A DNA stretch of 64,000 nt from Saccharum officinarum (lineage: Eukaryota > Streptophyta > Magnoliopsida > Poales > Poaceae), in NCBI GenBank assembly GCA_020631735.1, contig CM036225.1:68560662-68624661 (forward strand). The letters run 5' to 3'. Of this stretch, positions 11,901 to 25,030 are shown in pieces. The position numbers and the translations under genes were made by a program. The notes beneath the pieces were generated by a model. The model was not told the DNA's origin, did no database searches, and was given only the letters and a program-made list of their open reading frames with translations. Within the stretch, counting starts at the first letter, position 1. Each line of letters opens with the position of its first letter.

Positions 11901-13844
11901 ATTTAATTCATCACAAAACATGGCACATTTTATATTTTTATAATAAACTAGACATTAGGTAGCGCACACCAAAATTTAAAGCACCTGATTTGGACCTCTA
12001 GAACAGGAGATATCTATTTTTGAAGTTTGCACATGGATCAAATAAATAAAATTAAAAACAAGAACCCTACTCTACTTCGGGCCGGCCCAGACCACCACTG
12101 CGGCCCGCGACGCGCGCGCCCGCATACGCGCCCGCACGGCCTGGTAACGTGGCTCGGCCCGCCTAAGCCACGCGCGGCCCACGAGCTGGCCCAGCGAAGT
12201 CAAGACAGGGGAGACCCCGCGCCGACAGACGGGGCCCGCCCGTCATACACACAGGGAGCAGGGGAGGAACTCCGGCGAGGGATTCCTCGCCGCCGGCGGC
12301 TCCTCCGGTGGAACCAAGCGCGCCTGCGTACTCTCCACGTCACCCCGCACCTAGACCTACCCTCTCCCCAACCTCTACTGCACCGGGGCGTGGTTGCCGA
12401 CGGCGATGGCGGACATCGGTGCTGGGCCGACGGCGGCGACCGACGGAAAGACTCCCGCACGGCAACTAAGGGCGGCTACACCTTCGACGTGATGCAGGCA
12501 ACGAGAAACGAGAGGTGCCAGCCCATGCCAAGCTCTACAGAGCGCCGGCCACGGTGGACCGAGAGCACGGCGGCGTTCCGGTCGCGGTGACAGCGGTGGC
12601 GACGGTCGAATCCTGCTCACCTTGCGGTCACGCGCTCCGAAAATGTGCACCGGGTGAAGAGAAGTGGGTGGCGCAGTTGTGGGCGAGGTGGATTGGAAGA
12701 TGGAGGCGCGGTGGTGGCGTGCGGGTCAGTGGCTTGCCGCGGTGGCCATGCGCGTGCCCGAGAGCGGAGATGAGAAAAGGAGCACGAAGGCGAGCAGGAG
12801 GGGATGCTTCCAGGGCGTCGTGGCGACCATGTAGAACACCGTGGCCCAGTCGGTGGACACGCGCCGGTGTACGGCTTCCACGGCGCAGCCACGCGGCGGC
12901 AACGGCCTGCGGTGGTCGGCCACCCGGTCAGAGAATTTCATGACCGTGAAACAACTGCAACATTGTCCTGCAACATCTGCAACATTGCACTTCCCAGACA
13001 GCAGCAATTTGCAGGCTCTGTAGTTCCCAAACTAAGCCGAATCATGAGATGAGCCAATTGACAAAATTGTAGCTCATAAAATTCTATACAACTTTGTCAA
13101 TATGAGCTAAACCTAGAACAGCATGGTTTGGGAGTTAAAGGTCAAGGAGCAGAATCTGTTTCTGTGAAACAACAGAAATCCAGAGCGACCGAAAAGGGGA
13201 ATTTTGACAGTCTTAGAGGATGAATCATGAAACGAGCCAATTGACAAAGTGGAAGCTTATAAAATTTACTAAAACTTTGTTAATATGGACATGAACTGAT
13301 TCTACTTCTAAGTTGGAGACTTAGAGGGTTCAGTTAGCAGCACTACACTAACTAGGCTAGAAAACAGCACGATTACTGACTGGTGGGCCCTATTTGAGCA
13401 TTTTCAAGACACTTTCATGAGATGACCATATTGAGACTTTTGTTTCTTGATAAATTTCCTACAACTTTGGTAAAGGGTCCACCTCCATGAAAGGTCTCTA
13501 GGTACCACTTTTAAATCAGTCAAAGCAGATCAGTGCTATGGTCAAACTGAGGTCAAACCTAGTCAAACTGGATTTTTGGTCAAAACATGAATATAAACCC
13601 TAGCTCATTTTGCTCCACTAACATATCAAAGATGTTTTCAAGCCCCCAAGTCACACAATAGCATCACATATGTTATCTATACAAAACCCTAGCAACACAT
13701 AAAGGAAGCACATAGAAACCACAATGTTGCAAGGTCATGTTTCAAACAAGGATGCACATGAATTGACGATGCTTATGGTAATGCCATGCCATGATCATGC
13801 ATTATGAATGCATTATGAGGCTAACTAACACCAGTGGTGTTACA
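8963..13844 (-). repeat. 3' LTR of element 2 (4882 bp)
   Basis: On the plus strand it runs from TGTAACGGAACCGTCC to GGTGTTACA, with canonical TG...CA ends. It is bounded inside by the polypurine tract (13847-13857) and outside by the host-like segment ending at 8962. It holds a GC-rich island (about 12060-12920), an AT-rich block (about 10640-12050), and the acidic short frame with the GGCAAGCCCCGGAGCAT block (reverse complement at 10447-10463). Open frames in the GC island are compositional. Confidence 0.93.
10366..10689 (-). other. Short acidic reading frame in the 3' LTR of element 2
   Basis: On the minus strand, after a splice-acceptor-like ATGCAATAG, the frame reads VREPEVQSDEAGEGVEIVLE, then AEPRSLFFRLRQAPEHY. 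It corresponds in position and acidity to 3649-3849 of element 1 and shares the GGCAAGCCCCGGAGCAT block. The second LTR copy has a one-base deletion near 21167 that alters the start of the frame. Coding status is unproven. Confidence 0.35.
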
Positions 13845-13846
13845 GC

Positions 13847-13857
13847 TCTCCCCCCTT
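13847..13857 (-). other. Polypurine tract of element 2
   Basis: The minus strand reads AAGGGGGGAGA just before the LTR start (TGTAACACC). It mirrors the polypurine tract of element 1. Confidence 0.85.
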
Positions 13858-13899
13858 ATAAAAATCTCGTCCCGAGATTTGAAAGTCGTACCATTTTTC

Positions 13900-16800
13900 C
13901 TAGAAAGCAGAATAGTTGTCCTTTAAATAATCCTCTTTTTCCCAAGTTGCATCACGTTCACCGTGATTACTCCAAACCACCTTGTATAATTTGACTACTC
14001 GATTTCGAGTCACCCTTTCCAGAGTATCCAGAACATATACCGGTTTCTCCTCATAAGAAAGATCAGATTTCAATTTGATGCGTCTCACTTCTACTCTTTC
14101 CTCAGGAAGACGGAGACATTTCTTTAATTGAGATACATGGAATACTGGAAAGATAGTTCCCATTTCACGAGGTAGATTGAGCTTATAGGCTACTCTTCCA
14201 CTTTTCTCAATAATTCGATAAGGTCCAACATATCGAGGCTCAAGCTTTCTTTTGATCCCAAAACATTTTACCCCTCTCATAGGGGACACCTTCAGATAGA
14301 CATGGTCACCTATTTCAAACTCAATAGGTTTCCTCCTGTTATCTGCGTAGCTCTTTTGTCTAGCCTGAGCGGCTGCTATATTTTTCTGTATAGCACGAAC
14401 TTGCTCCTCGGCTTCTTTTACAAAGTCAATACCATAGAGCCTTCTTTCTCTAGGTTCCACCCAATTCAAAGGAGTTCTACACTTGCGACCATATAAAGCT
14501 TCAAATGGAGCCATCTTGATGCTCTCTTGATAACTGTTGTTGTAAGAGAATTCAGCGAGAGGCAACCATTTCTCCCAGGAGCCATTACAAGAGATGATGG
14601 AAGCTCTAAGCATGTCTTCAAGAATCTGATTCACACGCTCAGTCTGTCCCGATGTCTGTGGGTGATAAGCAGAACTACGGACCAAATTAGTTCCAAGATT
14701 CTGATGTAGGCGCTCCCAAAAACGAGCAGTAAACTGTGGCCCTCTGTCAGAGACAATAGACTTAGGCACTCCATGAAGGCGTACAACTTCTTGGAAGTAA
14801 ATATCAGCATACTGGTGCGGGTGATAGTTACTCTTCACAGGGATAAAGTGAGCAGACTTTGTTAAACGATCAACTATAACCCAAATAGAATCAAAACCTT
14901 TTTGGGTGGTTAGTAATCCGACGATAAAGTCCATAACAATGTCGTCCCATTTCAAACCTAGAACAGACAAAGGCTGGAGTAAACCAGGCTTCATGTGAAT
15001 GGCCTTAACTCTACAACAATTATCACACTTAGCGACATAGGCTGCAATTTCCTTCTTCATCTTGGTCCACCAATAGTACGGCTTGAGGTCCTGATACATC
15101 TTACTACTACCAGGATGGATGGACAACTTAGAAGAATGGGCTTCAGATAAGATTTGATTTCTGAGCTCTTTATCTTTTGGCACAACGAGTCTATCTTTGA
15201 ACCAGAGAATTCCCTTCTCATCGATTCAGAAATGCTTAGTTTCTTGCTCTTTCATCTTTCTCTTGATGTGAAATACACCAGTATCAGTCTTTTGTAACTC
15301 AATAATTCTACTTCTCAAAGAACAATCCATAGTGATATGATGGAGTACAACGGGATGCAAGAGATGAGACAAATGAAAATCTTCTTCTATCAGAGAGTTG
15401 CAGTGAGATTTTCTACTCCAGGCATCAGCAACCACATTTGCTTTACCAGGATGGTAGTGCACTTGAAGGTTATAATCCTTGATCAACTCTAACCATCTTC
15501 TCTGGCGCATATTTAACTCAGGTTGAGTAAATATGTACTTAAGACTCTTGTGATCTGTATAAATATTGCATATATTTCCAAGCAAATAGTGTCTCCAAAT
15601 TTTCAGAGCATGGACGACAGCAGCTAACTCCAAGTCATGAGTCAGATAGTTAACTTCATGTTTTCTTAACTGACGCGAAGCATACGCAATAACTCGGCCT
15701 CCCTGCATAAGTACGCCACCTAAACCAGTACCCGATGCATCACAATACACATCAAACGGTTTCTCAATGTCAGGTTGCGCTAATACAGGAGCTGATGTCA
15801 ACAAAGTCCGTAGAGTGCGGAAAGCTTGTTCACACTCCGGAGTCCAATCAAACTTCCTATCCTTCTCAAGTAGTTGAGTCATAGGCTTAGCTATTTTAGA
15901 GAAATCCTGAATAAAACGACGATAGTAGCCAGCCAATCCAAGAAAACTCCGAACTTCATGTACTGTAGTTGGTGCCTTCCAATCCAAAACTTCCTGTATC
16001 TTAGTCGGGTCTACTGAAATTCCCCCACCAGACAACACATGACCGAGGAAAGGTACCTTCTTTAACCAGAATTCACATTTACTGAACTTGGCGTAAAGCT
16101 TATGTTCACGCAATCTGGATAAAACAATTCTCAGATGCTCAGCATGTTCTTCTTCATTTTCAGAATAGATCAGAATATCATCAATGAATATCACCACAAA
16201 CTTGTCCAGCTCTTGCATGAATACTGAATTCATCAGGTACATGAAATGTGCAGGAGCATTGGTCAGACCAAAAGACATGACAAGATATTCATATAACCCG
16301 TATCTGGTAGCAAAAGCGGTCTTTGGTATGTCTTCTGGACGGATTTTAATTTGGTGATAACCAGATCTCAGATCAATCTTCGAGAATACCTTTGCTTTAG
16401 ACAACTGATCAAACAAGATATCAATACGAGGCAACGGATACTTGTTCTTGATAGTGACTACATTGAGTGGTCGATAGTCTACACACATACGTAGAGACTG
16501 GTCCTTCTTCTTCACAAAGATAGCAGGACAACCCCACGGAGAAGAACTAGGACGGATCAGCCCTTTTAATAAAAGGTCACTAAGTTGGGTCTTGAGTTCC
16601 GCTAACTCATTCGGCGGCATTCTATACGGTCTTTTGGAAATTGGTGCGGTACCTGGAATTAACTCAATCTTGAATTCTACATCACGATCTGGAGGTAATC
16701 CTGGCAACTCATCGGGAAAAACATCTGGAAATTCACACACTACAGGAACTTCTGCAATCTCTTTTGCTTTTGCTATCATAGCGTTAACTGTAGTCTGAGG

Positions 16801-18354
16801 ACTAATGTCTCTAGGAAGTTGTACTAGAAAAGCTTGTTGATCTTTTGGATCCCTCAACATAACCACTCTCGTAGAGGTATCGATCAGAACACCGTTTCCA
16901 CTCATCCACTTCATACCTAAGATTACATCTAAACCCAAACCAGGTAATACCACGAGATCTAGATCGTACAGACGTCCTTCTATCTCGATCTTTGCTCCTA
17001 AGACCAACTGGTTGGTTGAAATATTATTCCCGGCAGCACTAATATTATAACCACTATTATCTAAAGTAACGACCTTCATACCACGCTTGGCTACAAACGT
17101 TGAACTAATAAAAGAGTGGGAAGCACCTGAATCGAACAACACAATTGCAGGGTGTTGATTTACTAAAAATGCACCGGCAGTGATAATCTCACCCGTAGGA
17201 ATGGACTCCACCGTGGTGTATCGAACCCATCCTTTACACACATCTGCCTTATTATCATTTGATTTCTTCTGCGGACGAGGACAATCTTTGGCCCAATGAC
17301 CTGACATCTTGCAATTCCAACATGGCCGGTTACTTGGCGGTGCCTTAGGCTTTCCTTTCTTAATACTGCTCCTCTTGACCGGATACTGTTTCTGATATGG
17401 GTGATATCGAGTAGATATGCCAGGCGAATAATACTGAGGTGTAATCACCACCAGAGTATTGTTCGTAGGTGCATTAGATTCATGAGATTTCTCTTGGCTC
17501 TTAGAAGCAGCATACACAGTATTATAGTTCTCTTGAAGGATAGTATCACTGACAAACTCGTTGAAAATTGCACACTTGCTATTGCACATGGCCTTCATCA
17601 ATTTAGGACACAATCCTCTTTTAAAACTTGCAATCTTTTTAATTTCCGTATTAACAATTTCCGAAGCATATCTTGACAAGTTGATGAAAGCGTGTAGATA
17701 TTCTGTTACACTTTTGTCTCCTTGAGTGAGCTTCATAAACTCGGTGTGCTTGATTGCCATGAGACTAGCAGGAATGTAATGCCCCCGAAATGCTTCCTTG
17801 AACTGATCCCAAACTACTTCCATATTCTCAGGCAGGGTACTCCGATGGTGACACCACCAAACACCTGCAGGTCCTTGCAACTGTTGCGAAGTATATTCTG
17901 TTTTCATATCATCTGCCACCTTGAGCACACGAAACTTCTGTTCGATAGTGTTCAACCATTCGTCTGCTTGAAGTGGTTCTTCTGCTTCTCGAAAAATAGG
18001 AGGCTCAGTATCTAAGAAATCTTTATAGCTGCTGTACTGGGCAGGCTCAGGTTCCTGATGGACATGGTTTCTGACACTCTCATCCAAGGCTCGCTGACTT
18101 TCGGCAAGCATTTGCAGCAACTCATCAGAGGTAGGTTGCAAAGGAGACGATGATAGTCCTGTATTGCCATGACTCCGACTGCTAGAGCGAAGCTGACGAG
18201 ACATCTGCAAGTAGTTGAAACTAGTAAGCATTGATGACGTCGGAAGGCTGCTGACGAATTTTATAGGCAGGAGGAAGAGATTATATCCAACTATGCAAAT
18301 TCCAATCTCCAAAAGAAGGAAATTTCTTAGATTGAGGCACGGATCTTCTGACAA
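13900..18354 (-). pseudogene. gag-pol polyprotein of element 2, one in-frame TGA
   Basis: One continuous minus-strand frame of about 1,484 codons is broken only by TGA at 15228-15226. Order of domains: gag (retrotransposon gag with [17 protein letters not shown]); a CCHC zinc knuckle ([15 protein letters not shown]); aspartic protease ([12 protein letters not shown]); reverse transcriptase ([15 protein letters not shown], catalytic FIDDILIYS); RNase H ([34 protein letters not shown]); after the stop, integrase (zinc finger ending CDNCC, then MDFIVGL, IVSDRGPQFTARFW, YHPQTSGQTERVNQ); and a C-terminal chromodomain (LYKVVWSNHGERDATWE). The real gag start is probably the Met of [11 protein letters not shown] rather than the first Met. 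The proteins would form virus-like particles, copy RNA to cDNA and integrate it. All catalytic motifs look intact, so this is a near-functional copy with one nonsense change. Confidence 0.95.
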
Positions 18355-19538
18355 GATAAAGAATGACCTTCAAGGAAAAGGTTCACGAGAAGATAACACA
18401 TTGGTGTAGCTCTATAATGGATCATGACTAGCAATCCTTGATACCTGCGCGTGCCGAGCAGCACAACCTTGTGTCGCGCGCCACAGGAGGCTCCCGGTTT
18501 CGCCGCGGCACCATGGAGTACTAATCGCAACACCATTACCGAACACACACCTATGAGGAATCCTCACGTGTCAGGAATTAGGCGTGTAGGAACAGTATCA
18601 TCCAAAGAGAGGATAGCAAACAGGATGGATACAATGGTAGAAGCAATGGAGAGGCGAGTTGCAGATCAAAACACATCCCAACTCGAGGAGATACATCTTG
18701 AAATTGTCTTGCTTTCCTTCACGGCCAGGTATGAATTGGGTTTCAAGGCTGACACTACTGATCACTCCACTAGGTTGGTTGACCACCCCAATTCTTCACG
18801 AAAGAAATGCAACTATCTACGGGACAACTATTTGGAGGGAAGGAAATTTTGAAAGAATGGGATAAGCAATTTATAAGGGTGGGAGTAGTGCAGAATGCAA
18901 TGTATGATGCGAACATGGTGCATGCACGAACCGTACGTCCTCACAAACCTAGGAAGAATTTCAAAATTCTAGCGTATAGTTCGGTGGCATACACACGTTC
19001 TCTCAATAACGATAACTAGTCGTTCTACAGGAAACGTTGTTAGTGTACCTGCATAAAATTGCATTTTAGCCCAACAATTCCCAATATAGCACAGAAGAAA
19101 GCAGTAAACTAAATACTTTCCATACATACATCCCCCGATGTATATACTTCAGTATCAAAGCTACCTGACATATATACCCACAATTAAGTACTCTCATAAT
19201 CACATGATTAAACATGTAAGTATGCTAGTAACCACAACTACTCTCCCCTAGACCGACGGTTGGACGGTCATGCTCTCACAACTCCCACTTACCAGGGCGT
19301 AGAGGTATTTTGATCCATACATTACCACCCAAGCGGATGGCATCCATACAATAGCACGCCGTATGGACAACGAAATAGAAAACAAGCAAGAACCCCCAAG
19401 TTAGTACTTTAGTAAGCCACCTAGTAGTCCTTATTTGGGCATATAGGATATGACCACTGGCACTCTTTAGATTAGAATTAAGATTTTTCACAAAAGCTTT
19501 TGTTTAAATACACAAATGATGTGTTTACTGTTGAATCT
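18355..19538 (-). other. 5' untranslated leader of element 2
   Basis: About 1.18 kb lies between the primer-binding site and the first Met of gag. It has no convincing coding content. It is transcribed leader in the retrotransposon genome and would hold the packaging signal; no structure was identified. Confidence 0.6.
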
Positions 19539-19551
19539 TGCTCCGATACCA
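19539..19551 (-). other. Primer-binding site, initiator methionine tRNA
   Basis: The minus strand reads TGGTATCGGAGCA two bases inside the 5' LTR. This differs by one base from the usual complement of plant initiator-Met tRNA (TGGTATCAGAGC). It is where minus-strand cDNA synthesis would start and it confirms the 5' LTR edge at 19554. Confidence 0.9.
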
Positions 19552-19553
19552 GC

Positions 19554-22500
19554 TGTAACGGAACCGTCCAAATTATAAGAGCACAAGTTCAAAAACAATC
19601 GCCGAAACGATCAAATTCTCAAACTTGAGCCCATATAACTCCGGTAGTCCACGAAACCACGAGGGATTTCAAACCAAACCGAGAGCAACCAGATCGTAGT
19701 GATTCAACATAACACAACACTTGTTACAACAGTTCGTAAATAGCTCTCATACATCGGAGTACAAATAATTTTATTACAAAACTAAAATAAAGATTAGCGG
19801 AAGCAACATAATTTCTGAAATCATTTTAAGTCAAATACTGCCAGTACATAGTCACATCCTGCAAAAGCATACCAGAAGAGATACTATAGAGACCATGCCC
19901 ATATGGTCTAGTCTTCACGCCCACATGGCGAAGACAATACTTGCAGCAACAAGTAGGAATCTGTTACCTGCAACAGGTGGGAAATAAACCCTGAGTACGA
20001 GAAGGTACTCAGCTAGACTTACCCGTCAAAAACCAGAAACAAAGGTGACACCAAGGATTATGCAAGGCTTACATAAGTGGGCTAGCTTGACTCACTTGCA
20101 GAAAAGCTTATTACAGAAAGTAATCATTAATGCTTAAGCATCAAGTTAATAATCATTAACCTGTCATCTAGATTAGCACCTGTACTAGAGCAATCACTTT
20201 ATTAGGAGCAAACAATATTAACCATAGCAGGTATAATAAGGCCATCATCATCATTATCATCAATTCCGAACCATCATTAATAATTAGTGTATCTACGCTG
20301 GAGATAACCAGTCAAGTTTCTCACTATCCGGGAGAGACGGCGACTCGAATCGATTCCAACTCAGCTGAGGGGGTATTCCTGACACTCACCCGGCAAACCC
20401 CGCTAAAGGCAGCCGTAGATAACCTTTGGTACAACTCAGGGTGGGCCCGAACAGCGCCGCGTTCTCGGGATACCAGTGGCCAGGAAGCTCAGGACTTTTA
20501 ACTCACCTGCCCTTGGACCCTCTGGCTCCCTTCCGAGGCGACTTTCACTTTTCGACTTCGCAGCCTGAGTTGAGCTACTAGGCTTCGCGGTCGGCAACCT
20601 CAGGCCGGCCAACTAAATGTCAGGCATGCGTTCAAAATGACATAGAAGGCTCCAGGTCTCGGTCCTTAATCGACACAGACGGGGATAGATCCACACCCAA
20701 GGCCTCCATGCCTTGCTGTTTCACTATCATCATCCCGCCGGTCTCATTTCATTTTATTACACATGGTTCACTTCCACGATAGCAAATATAGCCAACCGTG
20801 ACCTGATCAAGCCCTATATCTCGCAGGTGACAGGAAATCACCCGACTTCTACCGGTCTAATTTAGCAGGGCTAAGCATAGATACGATCCTGTCTACTTAG
20901 GATTCAAGGTTCGAATTGCTGGACAAGGAGTGTTATCAATGCAGCAAGGGTTTTCAACCAACTCCTATCACGTAATGCAACAATACATATAACATGTATA
21001 TAAAGATAATTGCTTTAAAAGTAGGAGGCTTATAATGCTCCGGGGCTTGCCTTAACCGAAAGAAGAGAGATCGAGGTTCGGCTTCAAGAACGATTTCCAC
21101 GCCTTCTCCGGCTTCGTCGGACTGGACCTCCGGCTCCCGAACGGACTTCAACTTCGGGTTCCACACCAGCGGAACTTCGCTTGTAATACGATTCTCGGCA
21201 CACCTATTGCATGTATATGCATCCAATGAATTTCATGTATGCATTCAAAAATGACATGATGATTTATGACATGCATGAATGAGGTGAAGATGAATGTAAT
21301 GATATTGCAACATCATGAGCACAAAACAAGTCATATGGTGCTCTACTCAAATCACTTCAAGATTAGGTGCAAATTTCCTCTCCGGTATTAACACGTTCCT
21401 CTAAGAAACCACTAAGTGCCACAAGGTTAAGACTAAACACACACATAACAAGATTCCAGAAATTTAGTATTTACAACATATTATCAATAGTAGTTAAGAA
21501 AACTCACAACTGGAGTTCTACAAATCCAAATGACCTGAAAGAGGACATTCTGAAAAGCTTATGAAATTGTCTACATTTCATTTATAAACATCTAAGCATG
21601 ATTTCATCATTTACCAAGTTGAAATAGCACATGTACCAAATCTGTTCTAAAAGAACAGAGAGCAAAACAATTCTGACTCGAACTTTGAACAGCTGTCATT
21701 TCTAAACTATAAGTCCAAATGCTACCAAAATTTTCCAGCAACTAGTTCATGAAATTATCAACAACTTTGCTATAAATCACCAAGCATGAAAACATTATTA
21801 ACATAGGTTAATTCTCTTAACTAGCAAATCTGTCCAGAAATGGCAGATTCACTAACTTAAATAATTAATGACGATTCAAAAGCACAATTGGACCAAACCA
21901 AGTTTACCAACTTGTTGTGCATATCAAAGGAACATCAGAAAGTATAGTGCCAACTTCTAAATAAATTATTTAATATTCTTTTATAATTTATTTAGTTAAT
22001 TAGGTGATTAAAGAAACATACAGTAAAACTGTATATAAAAAAATCTACAAAAATTACAGTAGCCACCTAATGCTTCACATAGGCTACCATAAAAATTTCA
22101 CTTCATTTTGACAAGCAGATATGGAGATATCAAAAATAACAGATGGTAGGTCTAGTTCTAGCATAAATAGAAAACCCTATTGAAAAGTATCAAACAACAG
22201 ATTTCATATTTTTCCTAACATCGTTCTAACATAGGAACAACACTCACCAAGTTTCACCCTTACTGGATCTATAGAAAATTATGAATATTCACACAAGATC
22301 CATTCAAGCAAACAAGATAATTATATAACTCCACCAAACTACATCCAAATTACATGAAAATTTAACCATAATCTATTCATGGCATGAGCAATTCACTATA
22401 AAAATTTCATGTCATTTGGAGCTTCACAGAGAGAGATATGATTTTCTCATTTTTCTTCATGAATAAAAGATATAATTAATAACTATTTAATTCATCACAA

Positions 22501-24033
22501 AACATGGCACATTTTATATTTTTATAATAAACTAGACATTAGTAGGCACACCAAAATTTAAAGCACCTGATTTGGACCTCTAGAACAGGAGATATCTATT
22601 TTTGAAGTTTGCACATGGATCAAATAAATAAAATTAAAAAACAAGAACCCTACTCTACTTCGGGCCGGCCCCAGACCACCACTGCGGCCCGCGACGCGCG
22701 CGGCCCGCTACGCGCCCGCGCGGCCTGGCAACGTGGCTCGGCCCGCCTAAGCCACGCGCGGCCCACGAGCTGGCCCAGCGAAGTCAAGACAGGGAGACCC
22801 CGCGCCGACAGACGGGCCCCGCCCGTCATACACCAGGGACGGGGAGGAACTCCGGCGAGGGATTCCTCGCCGCCGGCGCATCCCCGTGAACCAAGCGCGC
22901 CTACGTACTCTCCACGTCACCCGCACCTAGACCTACCTTCCCCAACCTCTACTGCACCGGGGCGTGGTTGCCGACGGCGATGGCGGACATCGGTGCTGGG
23001 CGACGGCGGCGGACCGACGGAAAGACTCCCGCACGGCAACTAAGGGCGGCTACACCTTCGACGTGATGCAGGCAACGAGAAACGAGGAGGTGCGGCCCAT
23101 GGCCAAGCTCTACAGAGCGCCGGCCACGGTGACCGAGAGCACGCGGCGTTCCGGTCGCAGGTATGAGGCTGACAGCGGGTGGCGACGGTCGAATCCTGCT
23201 CACCTTGCGGTCACGCGCTCCCGAAAATGTGCACCGGGTGAAGAGGAAGTGGGTGGCGCGGTGTGGGCGAGGTGGATTGGAAGATGGAGGCGCGGTGGTG
23301 GCGTGCGGGTCAGTGGCTTGCCGCGTGGCCATGCGCGTGCCGAGAGCGGCAGATGAGAAAAAGGAGACGAAGGCGAGCAGAGAGGGGGATGCTTCAGGGC
23401 GTCGTGGACCATGTAGAACACCGTGGCCCAGTCGGTGGACACGCGCCGGTGTACGGCTTCCACGGCGCAGCCACGCGGCGGCAACGCCTGCGGTGGTCGG
23501 CCACCCGGTCAGAAAATTTCATGACCGTGAAACAACTGCAACATTGTCCTGCAACATCTGCAACATGCACTTCCCAGACAGCAGCAATTTGCAGGCTCTG
23601 TAGTTCCCAAACTAAGCCGAATCATGAGATGAGCCAATTGACAAAATTTAGCTCATAAAATTCTATACAACTTTGTCAATATGAGCTAAACCTAGAACAG
23701 CATGGTTTGGGAGTTAAAGGTCAAGGAGCAGAATCTGTTTCTGTGAAACAACAGAAATCCAGAGCGACCGAAAAGGGGAATTTTGACAGTCTTAGAGGAT
23801 GAATCATGAAACGAGCCAATTGACAAAGTGGAAGCTTATAAAATTTACTAAAACTTTGTTAATATGGACATGAACTGATTCTACTTCTAAGTTGGAGACT
23901 TAGAGGGTTCAGTTAGCAGCACTACACTAACTAGGCTAAGAAAACAGCACTATTACTGACTGGTGGGCCCTATTTTGAGCATTTTCAAGACACTTCATGA
24001 GATGACCATATTGAGACTTTTGTTTCTTGATAA
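19554..24033 (-). repeat. 5' LTR of element 2, truncated by the assembly gap
   Basis: It matches 8963-13844 from TGTAACGGAACCGTCC up to TGTTTCTTGATAA, where the N run starts. About 400 bp of the outer end is missing. Substitutions relative to the other LTR are sparse, but single-base indels cluster in the GC-rich island (22660-23500). The acidic frame and conserved block recur here (21035-21051, reverse complement). Confidence 0.93.
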
Positions 24034-24133
24034 NNNNNNNNNNNNNNNNNNNNNNNNNNNNNNNNNNNNNNNNNNNNNNNNNNNNNNNNNNNNNNNNNNN
24101 NNNNNNNNNNNNNNNNNNNNNNNNNNNNNNNNN
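24034..24133. other. Assembly gap, 100 N
   Basis: Exactly 100 N, the usual placeholder for a gap of unknown size. Sequence on the two sides is unrelated: the element 2 LTR on the left and the reverse complement of the LTR C family on the right. True adjacency of the flanks is therefore unproven. Confidence 0.99.
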
Positions 24134-25030
24134 GTGCTGAGACCTCATTCGGTCCAGCGTTCGATCACACTAGTGACCTTCTTTTCATCTCTGTTCCTTT
24201 GCCTCCGGTGCAGTGGAAAAAAAGCATTTCACTTCCATGAAAAACGTCGAATCCCTCTCTACCCCTCAAACTCCACCTCCTTCGCAAATGTGCTAAGACC
24301 ACCAAGTGTACATACACTATGTGTATGTGTGTTAGCATTTTCACAATTATTTTCTTCAAAAGAATTAGCCACTCAACTTGCCACACACTCAATTCTAGCA
24401 ACAATGCAAAGTTAGATCACTCGAGTGCACTAGATGACTGATATGCAAATAAGTTTGCCCCTCTTGATAGTACAACCATCTATCATAAACCTGGTCATGC
24501 ACTCTCTACACAACTTTGATCGGTGAAATGAAATGCCCTAGTTATACATTTGCCTTGCGCATTCCATTCCATCTCCTTCGATGTTGATGCAACACATGCA
24601 CCAACCAATCACCAAATGATATGATCCACTTCATATCATCATGTGACGGTATTGGTTCATCGATCTTGACCTCACTGCTCTTCGTCGTTGCCTTGGTCCA
24701 TCGCGCCAAGTTTTGCTCAAGCTTCACCATGACACGTGGTCCTCGCTTCAAAGCCTTGACTTGCCCTTCACACTTGCAATCGGTCTGTCAAGCCAAGCCT
24801 CATCTTGATCTTCTTCACCTTGATTCACATGACTCAATGTCATGTCTCATATGCAATGAGCTCCTTCCATTCACATGTATGAGCTTTGCACCGTCTTCAA
24901 CCATCTTCACCATCATGGCATATGTTGCTCACACATATGTACCTATGACTAATCATCTTGTGTATCTCACATAAACACAATTGGTCACCTAAGTTGTCAC
25001 TCAATTACCAAAACTAAACAAGGACCTTTA
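24134..25030 (-). mobile_element. Partial LTR C, left-arm copy
   Basis: This is the reverse complement of about 44203-45105. Its start is visible as ...GGACCTTTA at 25030, matching TGAAAGGTCC of the right copy in reverse. The remainder of the LTR is cut off by the gap at 24133. Confidence 0.8.

Larger units (their letters stand above)
8963..24033 (-). mobile_element. Nearly complete chromovirus with 4.9-kb LTRs (element 2, Tekay/Del-like)
   Basis: Read on the minus strand the order is 5' LTR (24033 down to 19554, truncated by the gap), primer-binding site, gag-pol, polypurine tract, 3' LTR (13844 down to 8963). The internal region is 5.7 kb and the visible element is over 15 kb. LTRs make up about two thirds of it. 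The two LTRs are very similar: about ten substitutions in the first ~950 bp by eye. This indicates a fairly recent insertion. The outer end of the 5' LTR (about 400 bp) and the right target-site duplication are lost in the gap. The lineage call comes from the chromodomain, the very long LTRs and the initiator-Met primer site; it was not tested by phylogeny. Confidence 0.93.

Noticed and set aside
12027..13052. Several overlapping open frames on both strands (also 22609-23658)
   Set aside because: Same GC-rich island in the element 2 LTRs; frames are not kept between the two LTR copies because of indels.
14302..18015. Plus-strand open frames opposite the element 2 polyprotein
   Set aside because: They are antisense shadows of gag-pol.
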